In this document: positions 15,336 to 23,634 of the stretch, piece by piece | Layout: each line of letters opens with the position of its first letter | Position numbering within the stretch: the stretch's first letter is position 1 | Assembly: GCA_017483465.1 (NCBI GenBank) | Contig: JAFUWN010000005.1 | Coordinates: forward strand, 62,001 to 126,000 | Source of the DNA: Oscillospiraceae bacterium | GTDB lineage: Bacteria > Bacillota > Clostridia > Oscillospirales > Ruminococcaceae | Direction: 5' to 3' | Length of the DNA: 64,000 nucleotides | Notes under the pieces: model-generated | Database searches by the model: none | What the model was told of the DNA's origin: nothing | The model's input: only the letters and a program-made list of their open reading frames with translations | Position numbers and translations under genes: made by a program

Positions 15336-16721
15336 TTATTTGCCGACACAGAAGCGTTGAAAGACGGTATCGACAACTTTATCCGTGACACGTTCACCGG
15401 TGAGCTGTAAGAGGGCATCAGCGGCGGCATCCAGACTGACAGTGACGGCATCCAAAGCAAGCCCCATAGAGAGAGCATCAAGGGCTTCCTGAACAGCAGA
15501 GAGAGCATTTTCGAGGCAGCTTCTCTGTCGTTCGTTAGCGATCATACCGTCTTCGGCAGGAGTAGCATGACGAGCGGCGAAGCGTTCAACAGCGGCTTGC
15601 AGTTCCGTGATATGATCCTGATTTTTGGCTGAAATTTCGACAGTTTCGACAGGCGAGAAGTGCAGAAGCAGATTTTGATTAAAATCATTGCTGGACTGAT
15701 CGGATTTATTATAGACGATAATTGTTTTATCCTGCGGAAGTTTATCGAGGAGAATTTTATCTTCTTCGGAGAGAGGAGCACTCATATCGAAGACAGCAAG
15801 GATTAAATCGGCCTGTTCAAGACTGGATAGACTGCGTTCCACGCCGATTTTTTCAACAGTATCGGCAGTATGATGAACGCCGGCAGTATCGGAGAGCCGG
15901 AGAATGACATCACCGAGCCGGATTTGTTCTTCGACGACATCACGGGTAGTTCCGGCAATATCAGTAACGATACTGCGTTCACAGCCGCTGAGGACGTTAA
16001 AGAGAGTAGACTTGCCGACATTGGGTTTTCCGGCGATAACAGTATGCAGACCTTCTCTGAGAATTCTGCCGTAGTCATAGCTTGACATGAGCTGATTCAT
16101 ATCAGAGAGTAATTGTTGCATTTTTACTCCTAAGATATTGGTATCCACACCGGGAATATCTTCATCGGGATAATCAGCCCATACAGCCAGATCGGAGAGG
16201 ATTTCAAGAATAATCTGAGAGAATTCAGAAATTTTCCGGAAAGTAGCACCATCCCGGAGGGTTCTTGCATATTTGACAGCATTTTCACCGGAAGCGGAGA
16301 TCAGATCAGCAACAGCCTCTGCCTGAGTAAGAGAGAGTTTGCCGTTCAGGAAAGCACGTTTTGTAAATTCTCCTGCTTCGGCAAGGCGGATCTGAGGGCA
16401 GGAGAGGACAGTTCTGAGGATTTTCTGTGAAAGGAATCTTCCGCCGTGACAGGAAATTTCGACAGTATCTTCACCGGTGTAGCTGTGAGGATTTTTAAAG
16501 ACAGTCAAAACGACATCGTCTAAGATTTCATGATCAGGATTGATAAAATAGCCATACGAGCAGGTATAGCCCTGCATTTGAGAGGGGAGTTTTCCCCGGA
16601 CAGGCTGAAAGAACTGATCGGAACAGGAAACGGCATTCTGACCGGAAATCCGGATAACCGCCATGCCGCCGGAGCCGTGAGGCGTAGCGAGAGCGGCAAT
16701 AGTATCAGTAAGATGTTGCAT
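15336..16721 (-). CDS. mnmE: tRNA modification GTPase MnmE
   Basis: This 461-residue GTPase starts MQHLTDTIAALATPHGSGGM (formyl-THF-binding N-terminal domain). The helical domain is interrupted by a G domain with GKPNVGKSTLFNVL (G1), DIAGTTRDVV (G2), DTAGVHHT (G3) and NKSD (G4). The last residues FCVGK contain the conserved C-terminal CxGK motif needed for tRNA modification. It forms a complex with MnmG. The ATG follows AGGAGGTCACT. It is separated from jag by a probable terminator, so it may have its own promoter. Confidence 0.96.
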   Translation of the reverse strand: MQHLTDTIAALATPHGSGGMAVIRISGQNAVSCSDQFFQPVRGKLPSQMQGYTCSYGYFINPDHEILDDVVLTVFKNPHSYTGEDTVEISCHGGRFLSQKILRTVLSCPQIRLAEAGEFTKRAFLNGKLSLTQAEAVADLISASGENAVKYARTLRDGATFRKISEFSQIILEILSDLAVWADYPDEDIPGVDTNILGVKMQQLLSDMNQLMSSYDYGRILREGLHTVIAGKPNVGKSTLFNVLSGCERSIVTDIAGTTRDVVEEQIRLGDVILRLSDTAGVHHTADTVEKIGVERSLSSLEQADLILAVFDMSAPLSEEDKILLDKLPQDKTIIVYNKSDQSSNDFNQNLLLHFSPVETVEISAKNQDHITELQAAVERFAARHATPAEDGMIANERQRSCLENALSAVQEALDALSMGLALDAVTVSLDAAADALLQLTGERVTDKVVDTVFQRFCVGK

Positions 16722-16757
16722 AGTGACCTCCTGAAAATATAGAAGATAAAAAAGAAA

Positions 16758-16779
16758 GCTGAACGAAAACCCGTCCAGC
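16758..16779 (-). terminator. Probable terminator after jag
   Basis: GCTGAACG / CGTCCAGC (16758-16765 and 16772-16779), eight pairs with one G-U, followed on the minus strand by a T-rich run to 16748. It is weaker than the others in this window. Confidence 0.5.
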
Positions 16780-16792
16780 CTCCTGAAAAATA

Positions 16793-17944
16793 TTAGAATT
16801 CAATTTTACCGTACAGACCGGCATTAATATCATCTTCGGGCTTGGGACGTTTATAGTCTTTCTCGAAGCTGGTTTTCATAGAATCCATAGAGATTCTTGT
16901 CGGCGGAGTATCAGAATTTCTTCTGGAGCGGTCACGTCTGCCCTGATTTTTTCCGTGTCTGTCGGACTTGTCGTTTTTATCCCGGAAATTTCTGCGTTTG
17001 CCGGATCTCTGGGGTTTTTCGTCGGAAGAAATCACAACTTTGCGGTAAGGTTCTTCACCGATGCTCTTGGAGCTGACGCCATCAATTTCAGCAATTGCGG
17101 AGTGAATGACTCTGCGTTCATAGGGGTTCATGGGTTCAAGGGTAGTAGAGCGGTGAGAATGGAGAACATTTTTTGCAATTTTAGCAGCAAGTTCTTCGAG
17201 TGTTTTTCTTCTGCGTTCACGGTAATTGGCAGTATTGAGGATAATTCTGTAATAATCTTTATCGGCACGGTTAGCGGTCATAAAAGTAAGGTACTGGAGA
17301 GAATCGAGCGTTTCGCCTCTTTTGCCGATCACTGCACCGCTGTTGGGAGTGACAATTTCAATAATAGCACTGTCACTTCCGGCATTGACTTTAAGATCTG
17401 CTTTCACGCCCATTGCTGCAAGGATACTGAGAAGGTAAGCTTTTGCTTTTTCAATTTTAGCGAGAGCAGCTTCAGAGGGTTCGCCAGTAATTAATTCTTC
17501 ATCAGGCTGGATAGAAGATTTTTCTTTTTCGGCGGTTGTTGCATTTTTGCTCATGTCAGAGGTTGCAGATTCTGTTTCAGGAGCGGTTGTTGCATTTTCG
17601 CTCATGTCAGAGATTGCAGATTCTGTTTCGGGAGCGGTTATTGCATTTTCACTCCTGATTGCAGTCACAGGGGTTTCTTCTGTAAAGTCCTGAACAGAAG
17701 CAGGAACTTCGGTTTTTTCTTCTTCAAACGAATCTGTTTGGGGAGTTGATTCGGGCTGTTCCGGAACAACGGCAGGAACATAAGTAGCCTGTACCTTGGC
17801 TTCACCTTTTTTGCCAATGCCAAGGAAGCCCTTTTTAGGTTCTTCGAGGACTTCAAAAATAATTTCTTCCTGAGCGACACCGAAAGTACGGGCGGCCAGT
17901 TCCTTTGCATCCTCGACAGTTTTTGCATTAAAAATCTGAGTCAT
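16793..17944 (-). CDS. jag: RNA-binding protein Jag / KhpB
   Basis: This 383-residue protein (SpoIIIJ-associated) has an N-terminal Jag-N domain (MTQIFNAKTVEDAKELAART, with KKGFLGIGKKGEAKVQ), a long acidic linker, a KH domain around NSGAVIGKRGETLDSLQYL and an R3H domain around LEPMNPYERRVIHSAI. It binds RNA, partners with KhpA and is linked to cell elongation; in Bacillus it is encoded with SpoIIIJ/YidC. The linker has about two and a half copies of a 17-residue repeat. The C-terminal tail after R3H is basic, with many Arg, Lys and Asp, and unusually long. The ATG at 17944 follows AGGAGG. It lies 20 bases downstream of yidC. Confidence 0.93.
   Translation of the reverse strand: MTQIFNAKTVEDAKELAARTFGVAQEEIIFEVLEEPKKGFLGIGKKGEAKVQATYVPAVVPEQPESTPQTDSFEEEKTEVPASVQDFTEETPVTAIRSENAITAPETESAISDMSENATTAPETESATSDMSKNATTAEKEKSSIQPDEELITGEPSEAALAKIEKAKAYLLSILAAMGVKADLKVNAGSDSAIIEIVTPNSGAVIGKRGETLDSLQYLTFMTANRADKDYYRIILNTANYRERRRKTLEELAAKIAKNVLHSHRSTTLEPMNPYERRVIHSAIAEIDGVSSKSIGEEPYRKVVISSDEKPQRSGKRRNFRDKNDKSDRHGKNQGRRDRSRRNSDTPPTRISMDSMKTSFEKDYKRPKPEDDINAGLYGKIEF
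17532..17660 (-). repeat. 51-bp in-frame tandem repeat in jag
   Basis: Copies start at 17532, 17583 and 17634 (partial) and encode a 17-residue unit of the form NATTAPETESATSDMSK. The unit is acidic, Ser/Thr-rich and predicted to be disordered. Copy number is likely to vary between strains. Confidence 0.85.
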
Positions 17945-17964
17945 GCGAAAACCTCCTGTTCATA

Positions 17965-19206
17965 TTATTTTTTCTTTTTATTTTTATTACCTGTTCCGGA
18001 ATCGGCTTCAGGTTCAAGATCGCCGTATTTTTCAGCGATTCTCCGTCTTGCCTCACGGATGACAGATGTATTGTATTCTTCCATTTCAGAGCGTGAAATT
18101 TTGGTAGTTCCATCGCTGTCAGAGTAACGGACTCTGTTGCCGGAAATGCCCTCCTGATCCTGCTGACGCATCATTTCTTCCTGCTGTTCCATGAGTTTCT
18201 GCATCATAGAGGGACGTTTTTTAGCTTTTTTGGCTTTTTCACGTTCGATTTCACCGATTTTCTCGACACGTTCTTCATTGAACCAGGCATATAAGAACAT
18301 GCTCTGGAGGAATGAGAAAACAGAAGAGCAGAGCCAGTAGAAGCCGACACCGGCCGGCACCGTAAAGGCAAGCCAGACAGAGAAGAGAGGCATCATGTAG
18401 AGCATGGCATTCATACTGCCCATATTAGGCATGTCAGGATTGCGTTTTTTCTGCATTTTCTGCGTGTAGATGGTAAAGACAAGCTGCATCAGACCGGAAA
18501 GAATCGGAATCAGAAACAGGAAGAAACTGGAATTTTCCGAGGGTTTTGTACTGGGAGTTTCACTGAGCTTGACACTTCCCAGTGTGAAGGTTTTGGCAAA
18601 ATCAGTCACTTCTGTGACAAAATTCTGGTCGATATAATTAAGCTTCTGAGCAGTTTCGGTTTCATTCTCAACGAAAGTGATTTCGCCGTCCCGGATGACA
18701 GCGGAAAAAGCCTCCGGATTCTGGAGCATTTTTTCCATGATGATGAGTTCCTGTCTCATGCTGTTCTTGGTAAGATTTTTTTCAGCAGACTCATCAAGAG
18801 AAATGACAATAGATTTTGCTTCTTCGATGGTATTGGTATCATAGTCAAGAATATAAGTCATCGGCTTATAGACGACAGCCAGCACCCCCCATAACAAAAT
18901 CAGAGGAATAAAAGAAGTCAGACAGGAAGAATAAGGATTGATATTCTCATCCTGATATAACTGAAACTGCTCCATCTGCATTTTATTAGGGTCATTTTTA
19001 TATTTTTCCTGTAGCTTTTTCAGCTTTGGATTAAGCAGCTGCATTCTGGCAGTATTTTTCTGCTGTTTGTAGGAAACAGGAAACAGAATCATTCTGGTGA
19101 CAAAAGTAAACAGAATAATCGAAATACCGTAATTTCCGACCAGATTGTAAATGATCTTCATGAGAAATCCGAGCGGAATTGCGATAAGATTAATTAAAAA
19201 ATTCAA
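17965..19206 (-). CDS. yidC: Membrane protein insertase YidC (Oxa1 family)
   Basis: This 413-residue protein has the Firmicutes-type YidC layout: an N-terminal helix, a TM segment with NYGISIILFTFVTRMILFPV (conserved Arg in the hydrophilic groove), a cytoplasmic coiled-coil hairpin (LNPKLKKLQEKYKNDPNKMQ), further helices and a basic Lys-rich tail. An extracellular insertion of about 120 residues follows the third helix, larger than in Bacillus SpoIIIJ. It inserts membrane proteins together with SRP or Sec. The start is TTG at 19204-19206, eight bases after GAGG; no suitable ATG exists. No lipobox is seen. It is followed by jag in the same operon. Confidence 0.93.
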   Translation of the reverse strand: MNFLINLIAIPLGFLMKIIYNLVGNYGISIILFTFVTRMILFPVSYKQQKNTARMQLLNPKLKKLQEKYKNDPNKMQMEQFQLYQDENINPYSSCLTSFIPLILLWGVLAVVYKPMTYILDYDTNTIEEAKSIVISLDESAEKNLTKNSMRQELIIMEKMLQNPEAFSAVIRDGEITFVENETETAQKLNYIDQNFVTEVTDFAKTFTLGSVKLSETPSTKPSENSSFFLFLIPILSGLMQLVFTIYTQKMQKKRNPDMPNMGSMNAMLYMMPLFSVWLAFTVPAGVGFYWLCSSVFSFLQSMFLYAWFNEERVEKIGEIEREKAKKAKKRPSMMQKLMEQQEEMMRQQDQEGISGNRVRYSDSDGTTKISRSEMEEYNTSVIREARRRIAEKYGDLEPEADSGTGNKNKKKK

Positions 19207-19272
19207 AATAGTTACCTCATTCCTGATGTTCTAAAAAACTGTGTATATTCTCTGTTCTGAAAATAAATAAAA

Positions 19273-19530
19273 TTATTGCTTTTTCTGCACAAGAGCTTTC
19301 CAGGAAAATGTGTCGGGAACCTGATCAATACCGCCCCTTGACCACGGATTGCAGCGGAAAATCCGGTGCAGAGCCAGCACCGAGCCTTTACATGCTCCGA
19401 AACGCTGAATTGCAGTCACAGCATAACAGGAACAGGACGGATAAAACCGGCAGCAGCGGGGAAACAGCGGAGAAATGCATTTCTGATAAAACCGGATCAG
19501 CACAAGCAGTATGTTTTTGACAAGATTCAT
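19273..19530 (-). CDS. yidD: Membrane protein insertion efficiency factor YidD
   Basis: This 85-residue YidD starts with a short amphipathic or hydrophobic helix (MNLVKNILLVLIRFYQKCIS) and contains the diagnostic CRFYPSCSCYAVTAIQRFG and HRIFRCNPWSRGGIDQVP. All the family cysteines are present. It helps YidC-dependent insertion at the membrane. Its ATG overlaps the rnpA stop by four bases, so the two are translationally coupled. Confidence 0.96.
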   Translation of the reverse strand: MNLVKNILLVLIRFYQKCISPLFPRCCRFYPSCSCYAVTAIQRFGACKGSVLALHRIFRCNPWSRGGIDQVPDTFSWKALVQKKQ

Positions 19531-19904
19531 GATTTTTCCTTATATTTCGGCTGCGGTACACTGCCCTGATAAATCTGCTCCAGGGCAGACATGCCGTATT
19601 TCCGGAGATAACGGCTCAGAACGCCGGATTTGATTTCCGTGATATGTGACCTTGCCACAATGACAATATCCAGTCCGACAGGAGCAAGAATTTCATTTTC
19701 CCGCCATGCCTGCCGGATGAGTCTTCTGGCTCTGCTGCGGCAGACTGCATTTCCGACTTTTTTGCTGGTCGTGATTCCCAGACGGTTTACCGGCAGATGA
19801 TTTTTTCTGGCATACAGGATAATATTCTGAGAAATGACAGTTTTGCCTTTTTTATAGCAAAGCTGAAAATCCTTGTTTTGTGTCATGATTTCGGTATACA
19901 GCAT
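19527..19904 (-). CDS. rnpA: Ribonuclease P protein component
   Basis: This 125-residue basic protein includes the RNR motif region GNAVCRSRARRLIRQAWREN, which binds the P RNA, and the substrate-binding central cleft. It assists the catalytic RNA in 5' maturation of tRNAs. The ATG at 19904 (MLYTEIMTQNKDF) follows GAGGTG; a second ATG lies six codons in. It lies downstream of rpmH, from which it is separated by a terminator-like hairpin. Confidence 0.95.
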   Translation of the reverse strand: MLYTEIMTQNKDFQLCYKKGKTVISQNIILYARKNHLPVNRLGITTSKKVGNAVCRSRARRLIRQAWRENEILAPVGLDIVIVARSHITEIKSGVLSRYLRKYGMSALEQIYQGSVPQPKYKEKS

Positions 19905-19943
19905 AGATTCACCTCAAAAAAAATCACAGTCGATAAAACAAAA

Positions 19944-19969
19944 AGACCACAAATTAAGATTTGTGGTCT
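19944..19969 (-). terminator. Terminator between rpmH and rnpA
   Basis: AGACCACAAAT / ATTTGTGGTCT (19944-19954 and 19959-19969), perfect 11-bp arms with a 4-base loop. On the minus strand they are followed by TTTTTG. It starts seven bases after the rpmH stop and probably lowers rnpA expression relative to rpmH. Confidence 0.88.
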
Positions 19970-19975
19970 GACTCG

Positions 19976-20110
19976 TCAATGGGAAAGTCTCTTTCTGCCC
20001 TTTGCTCTCCTGCGAGCTAAAACCTTTCTGCCGTTTCTATCGGACATTCTTTTCATGAAACCGTGTTCTTTTTTTCTGTGCAGTTTCTTAGGCTGGTAAG
20101 TTCTTTTCAT
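19976..20110 (-). CDS. rpmH: 50S ribosomal protein L34
   Basis: This 44-residue protein was found by translating the reverse strand. It reads [20 protein letters not shown] and continues with the [20 protein letters not shown] signature, then RLSH and stop. L34 is a small Arg/Lys-rich protein in the large subunit and marks the left boundary of the origin gap in Firmicutes. The ATG at 20108-20110 follows AAAGGAGG by nine bases. It has its own consensus promoter and is followed by a terminator. Confidence 0.98.
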   Translation of the reverse strand: MKRTYQPKKLHRKKEHGFMKRMSDRNGRKVLARRRAKGRKRLSH

Positions 20111-20195
20111 TGCGGATTTCCTCCTTTCTTCAGATACCGGACACCCTGACAGCCAGTCAGTATGTCTCAGCTTTTTTGTACTTTCATACCCTTTT

Positions 20196-20224
20196 ATTAT
20201 AGCTTATTCAAGGCATTCTGTCAA
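20196..20224 (-). promoter_or_regulatory. rpmH promoter
   Basis: TTGACA (20219-20224) and TATAAT (20196-20201) on the minus strand, 17-base spacer, full consensus. The leader to the rpmH ATG is about 80 bases. Confidence 0.88.
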
Positions 20225-20591
20225 GGGCTTTTTAAAAAAAATTTTGATCAGAAAGAAAAAAAGGAAAAAAACAAGTTTTCAACATGGCAAAATGCATAAA
20301 AGCAGAAAATGTTTTTTGATTTTTTGGCGATATATAGGGAAAATGCCGTGATCTTTTTTCAACATTTCTGAGAAACCGGAAAACGGAAAGGTTTCGGCAT
20401 GGTATTTGGAACGTATAATAGGAGATCAAAAAGTTGAAAATTTTATAGATTTTTAATAAAAAATATGGATAAAATATGAAATTCAGATAATATGTATTTA
20501 AAATTCAACAAATATTATGATAAACTGTTTATTTTTTATATAAAATTTGTAAAAATTTAGCAAAATGTAAAAATATGTCAGGCGTTTTGTA

Positions 20592-21056
20592 TTTGATGTA
20601 TTTTTATTTCAAGGTTTTTTCAACATTTCCGTGATAATGCATAAAAAATCCGGAAAGAGGAGTGAATATGCAATAAAATAATCAGATCTGCAATAATCAG
20701 AGAAGAAAAAATGCAATAGTTTATGAATGAAATATGTACGATTGTTTTTGATATATTTTTATTTCAAGATTTTTTCAACATTTCCGTGATAATGCACAAA
20801 AAATCCGAAAAGAGGAGTGAATATGCAATAAAATAATCAGATCTGCAATAATCAGAGGAGAAAAAATGCAATAGTTTATGAATGAAATATGTACGATTGT
20901 TTTTGATGTATTTTTATTTCAAGATTTTTTCAACATTTCCGTGATAATGCACAAAAAATCCGGTAAGAGGAGTGAATATGCAATAAAATAATCAAATCTG
21001 CAATAATCAGAGAAGAAAAAATGCAATAGTTTATGAATGAAATATGTACGGTTGTT
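20592..21056. repeat. Three tandem 155-bp repeats upstream of dnaA
   Basis: Copies begin at 20592, 20747 and 20902; a fourth begins at 21057 and diverges after about 18 bases. Each has one TTTTCAACA box (20617, 20772 and 20927, spaced exactly 155 bases), a GAGGAGTGAATATG stretch that looks like a ribosome-binding site and start codon followed almost at once by a stop, and a conserved A-rich tail. The copies differ by only a few bases, so they are recent or homogenised. Equal spacing of a box suggests an iteron-like initiator array. Confidence 0.92.
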
Positions 21057-21062
21057 TTTGAT

Positions 21063-21098
21063 GTATATTTATTTCAACATTTGTTGAAATAAATATAC
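21063..21098. repeat. Perfect 17-bp inverted repeat containing paired DnaA-box-like motifs
   Basis: Arms 21063-21079 and 21082-21098 with a 2-base loop. Each arm contains ATTTCAACA, facing its partner. It sits at the end of the 155-bp repeat array. There is no T-run that would make it a typical terminator. Confidence 0.85.
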
Positions 21099-21517
21099 TG
21101 AATTAATAAATTTATGCAAGATGTTGAAATTCCGGCAGATTAAAAAAGAATTTAAGTCAAAATCACGAAAATCGAACAACTGTTTGCTTATTTTAAGATA
21201 GATTTGTTATATTTTTGATCAATTTTTATATATTTTTCATAGTTTTTTCTGATTTTTAATTTTATTTATATACTTATCAACTTTTCAACTGTGCAGTTAG
21301 CTTTTGAATGTTGAAAAAATCAGGAGAATATCATACAGATTAAACAATTGCCAAATTTTAGTAGATATATTTTTAGTCGTAATTATATATTTTTATCCTG
21401 TTTTTGTATAAAGAAAATTTTATTTTAAACTTTTCAGAAATATTTTGTATAATTTGTATATCATGTCAAAAACACTGTTTTTTTTCCTCTCCGGAGTTGA
21501 AAAAATTCAAAAAAGTC

Positions 21518-21546
21518 TTGCTTTTTTACTTTAAATATGTTAGAAT
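21518..21546 (+). promoter_or_regulatory. dnaA promoter
   Basis: TTGCTT (21518-21523) and TAGAAT (21541-21546) with a 17-base spacer. The start codon is about 35 bases downstream. Confidence 0.6.
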
Positions 21547-21581
21547 AAAAGAAGTAGAAATTATGAATGGAGGTTGCAGAC

Positions 21582-22958
21582 ATGAATTCTTTTGACGATG
21601 TGTTTGAACAGGTTAAAACATATTGCTCTGAGCAGGAACTCATCGCTCCCGTAGCTATGACAACCTGGATTAACACAATGGTGCCTGTTTCCCTGGACGG
21701 CAAAAAAGCGGTCTTTCAGGTAGATACAGAATTTCAGCAGGGCATCATTCTTTCTAACTATAAAAAATTTCTTGAAACTGCACTTGAACATCTTCTCGGT
21801 TTTAAAGTCGAAGTCGTTGTCAATATCCAGACCAAAGAACCGCCGCCGCATTCTGATACTGCCAATTTTGAGCAGATAGACGAAAAGCACGAAGAACTTC
21901 AGAAAAGCTATGAAATCGCCAAATATGACTATACGTTCGATACGTTCATCGTAGGCCGTTCCAATGAGTTCGCTTTTGCTGCCTGTAAAGCTGTAGCCTC
22001 TGATACGGCTGCCTCTTACAACCCCCTGTTCATTTACGGGGCATCAGGACTCGGCAAAACTCACCTGGTAACGGCAATCAAGCACGAAATCACGAGCAAT
22101 AATCCTGATAAAAATGCAATTTATGTCACCGGCGAAGCCTTCGGAAACGAACTGATTAAATCCATCGATCAGCGTGATACAACAGTCTTTCATGACAAAT
22201 ACAGAAAAGCTGATGTGCTGATTGTTGATGACATCCAGTTCTTCTCCGGAAAAGAACGTATGCAGGAAGAATTTTTCCATACGTTCAATAAACTGCACTC
22301 CGAGGGCAAGCAGATTGTCATCACGTCCGATAAGCCGCCCAGAGAGCTGAAAACGCTGGAAGAACGCATCAGAAGCCGTTTTGAATGCGGTTTGATTGCA
22401 GATATCAGTGCTCCGGATTTCGAGACCAGATATGCCATTATCCGCCGCAAAGCAGAGCTTCTGGATTTCAAAATCCCGGATGAAGTAATTGAATTTATCG
22501 CCACAAGGCTGAAAACCAATATCCGTCAGCTCGAAGGAGCTGTCAAGAAGCTGAAAGCCCTGAAAACACTTGCAAACAGTTCTCCGACCATCTCCATGGC
22601 ACAGAGTGTCATCCGTGATATTCTGACCGATGATCAGCCGATTCCGATTACCGTGGAGAAGATTATTGCCGAAGTTGCGAACGTTTACGGCATTACGCCG
22701 GAAGACATCCGCTCCAGCAAGCGTACTTCCCAGATTTCGACTGCCCGCAAGGTTGCTGCCTATGTTGTCCGTGAAGTGACAGGAATGCCGCTGGCTGCCA
22801 TCGGCATGGAATTTGGCGGCAGAGATCATTCTACGATCGTCTATGCGATCAATACCGTCAACGATGCCCTGAAGAAAGACTCTAATCTTCGGGATCTTGT
22901 AGATGACATCATCAAGGACATCCGGGAGAAAAATCCGGATCCTTCCAATGTGCTGTAA
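21582..22958 (+). CDS. dnaA: Chromosomal replication initiator DnaA
   Basis: This 458-residue AAA+ initiator has domain I (residues about 1-85), a short linker, the ATPase with FIYGASGLGKTHLVTAI (Walker A near residue 155) and DVLIVDDIQFFSGKE (Walker B), then sensor motifs. Domain IV has the DNA-binding signature GMEFGGRDHSTIVYAI. The usual GGRDHTT is GGRDHST here. It opens the origin by binding DnaA boxes and the DnaA-trio. The ATG at 21582 has GGAGGT seven bases upstream; the ATG at 21567 precedes that site and was rejected. The surrounding boxes are TTTTCAACA rather than TTATCCACA, so altered specificity in domain IV is possible. Confidence 0.97.
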   Translation: MNSFDDVFEQVKTYCSEQELIAPVAMTTWINTMVPVSLDGKKAVFQVDTEFQQGIILSNYKKFLETALEHLLGFKVEVVVNIQTKEPPPHSDTANFEQIDEKHEELQKSYEIAKYDYTFDTFIVGRSNEFAFAACKAVASDTAASYNPLFIYGASGLGKTHLVTAIKHEITSNNPDKNAIYVTGEAFGNELIKSIDQRDTTVFHDKYRKADVLIVDDIQFFSGKERMQEEFFHTFNKLHSEGKQIVITSDKPPRELKTLEERIRSRFECGLIADISAPDFETRYAIIRRKAELLDFKIPDEVIEFIATRLKTNIRQLEGAVKKLKALKTLANSSPTISMAQSVIRDILTDDQPIPITVEKIIAEVANVYGITPEDIRSSKRTSQISTARKVAAYVVREVTGMPLAAIGMEFGGRDHSTIVYAINTVNDALKKDSNLRDLVDDIIKDIREKNPDPSNVL

Positions 22959-23634
22959 TGTCCGTATTTGTATAATTTGTACAAATTTTTCAACAGCCAT
23001 TTTTTACACGTTTTGAGAGCGGCACTTTTACATACGAAAGTGCCCTTGCTTTACTCTGCGAAAGCGGATTTTCTTTCAACACATTGTTGAAAACTCTGTT
23101 GAAAGATTGTTACCAAAAAAGTTTTCAACACACTTTCAACAATCTTTCAACAGTTTCAACATAGTTTTCAACAGTGATTTTTATCGCAATATCGAGAAAA
23201 AATCAAAAAATCAAAAAGTTTTCAACAGTTTCAACTTTTCAACTTTCAACAGTTTGTTGAAAACTTTTCAAAAGTTACAGAAAGGTTAAATCCTTTCAAC
23301 AATGTTTCCACAATGTTTCCACATTTTTTCAACATTTCAACAGTTTGGAGCGAATTTTCAGACCGAAAATGAGTTTTCAACTTTTCAACAATCTTTCAAC
23401 ATGTTGAATGTTGAAAACTTTGCTTGTTTTTTGTCCATATATGGACAATAAAAAAGTTTTCAACAGTTTCAACACCCCCTACTACTACTACTATTTTATA
23501 AATAGACTTTTTTTCAAAAAATAAAATTTTTTAAATCTGCTCGAAAAGTAACAAACTGTAACTTTTTAAATTTTTTGATTTTTTCAGAAATCAAAAAATG
23601 AAATCCAAAAAAATAAAAGGGGTAATTCTTAGTT
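22959..23634. other. oriC: dnaA-dnaN origin region with dense DnaA-box-like motifs
   Basis: 676 bases with no gene. Between 22985 and 23474 the heptamer TTCAACA occurs 21 times counting both strands, mostly as TTTTCAACA or CTTTCAACA, plus two TTTCCACA. Canonical TTATCCACA was not seen. The array ends in the unwinding element at 23457-23506. The stretch after it (about 23510-23630) is almost pure A/T, as expected for helicase loading. This is the likely replication start. Confidence 0.88.
23457..23506 (+). other. DNA unwinding element: tandem boxes, C-run, DnaA-trio, AT tract
   Basis: In order: TTTTCAACA (23457-23465), GTTTCAACA directly abutting (23466-23474), CCCCC (23475-23479), TACTACTACTACTAT (23480-23494), then TTTATAAATAG. 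In Bacillus subtilis two abutting boxes, a GC-rich spacer and TAC/TAT-type DnaA-trio repeats precede the AT-rich unwinding site in the same order and spacing. Confidence 0.9.

Larger units (their letters stand above)
20225..21517. other. Origin gap upstream of dnaA, no gene seen
   Basis: About 1.3 kb of very AT-rich DNA between the rpmH and dnaA promoters. No credible protein-coding frame was found. It holds TTTTCAACA boxes at 20276-20284 and 20356-20364, three boxes within the 155-bp repeats, a palindromic pair at 21063-21098 and a reverse-strand box at 21309-21317. By position and content it corresponds to the upstream (incA/B-like) half of a bipartite Firmicutes origin. Confidence 0.7.

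Noticed and set aside
20592-21056. CRISPR array
   Set aside because: The repeat unit is 155 bp with no short repeat-spacer pattern, and no cas genes are nearby.
23060-23480. CRISPR or satellite repeat in the dnaA-dnaN gap
   Set aside because: Motifs are short, irregularly spaced and on both strands, ending in a DnaA-trio; an origin explains them.
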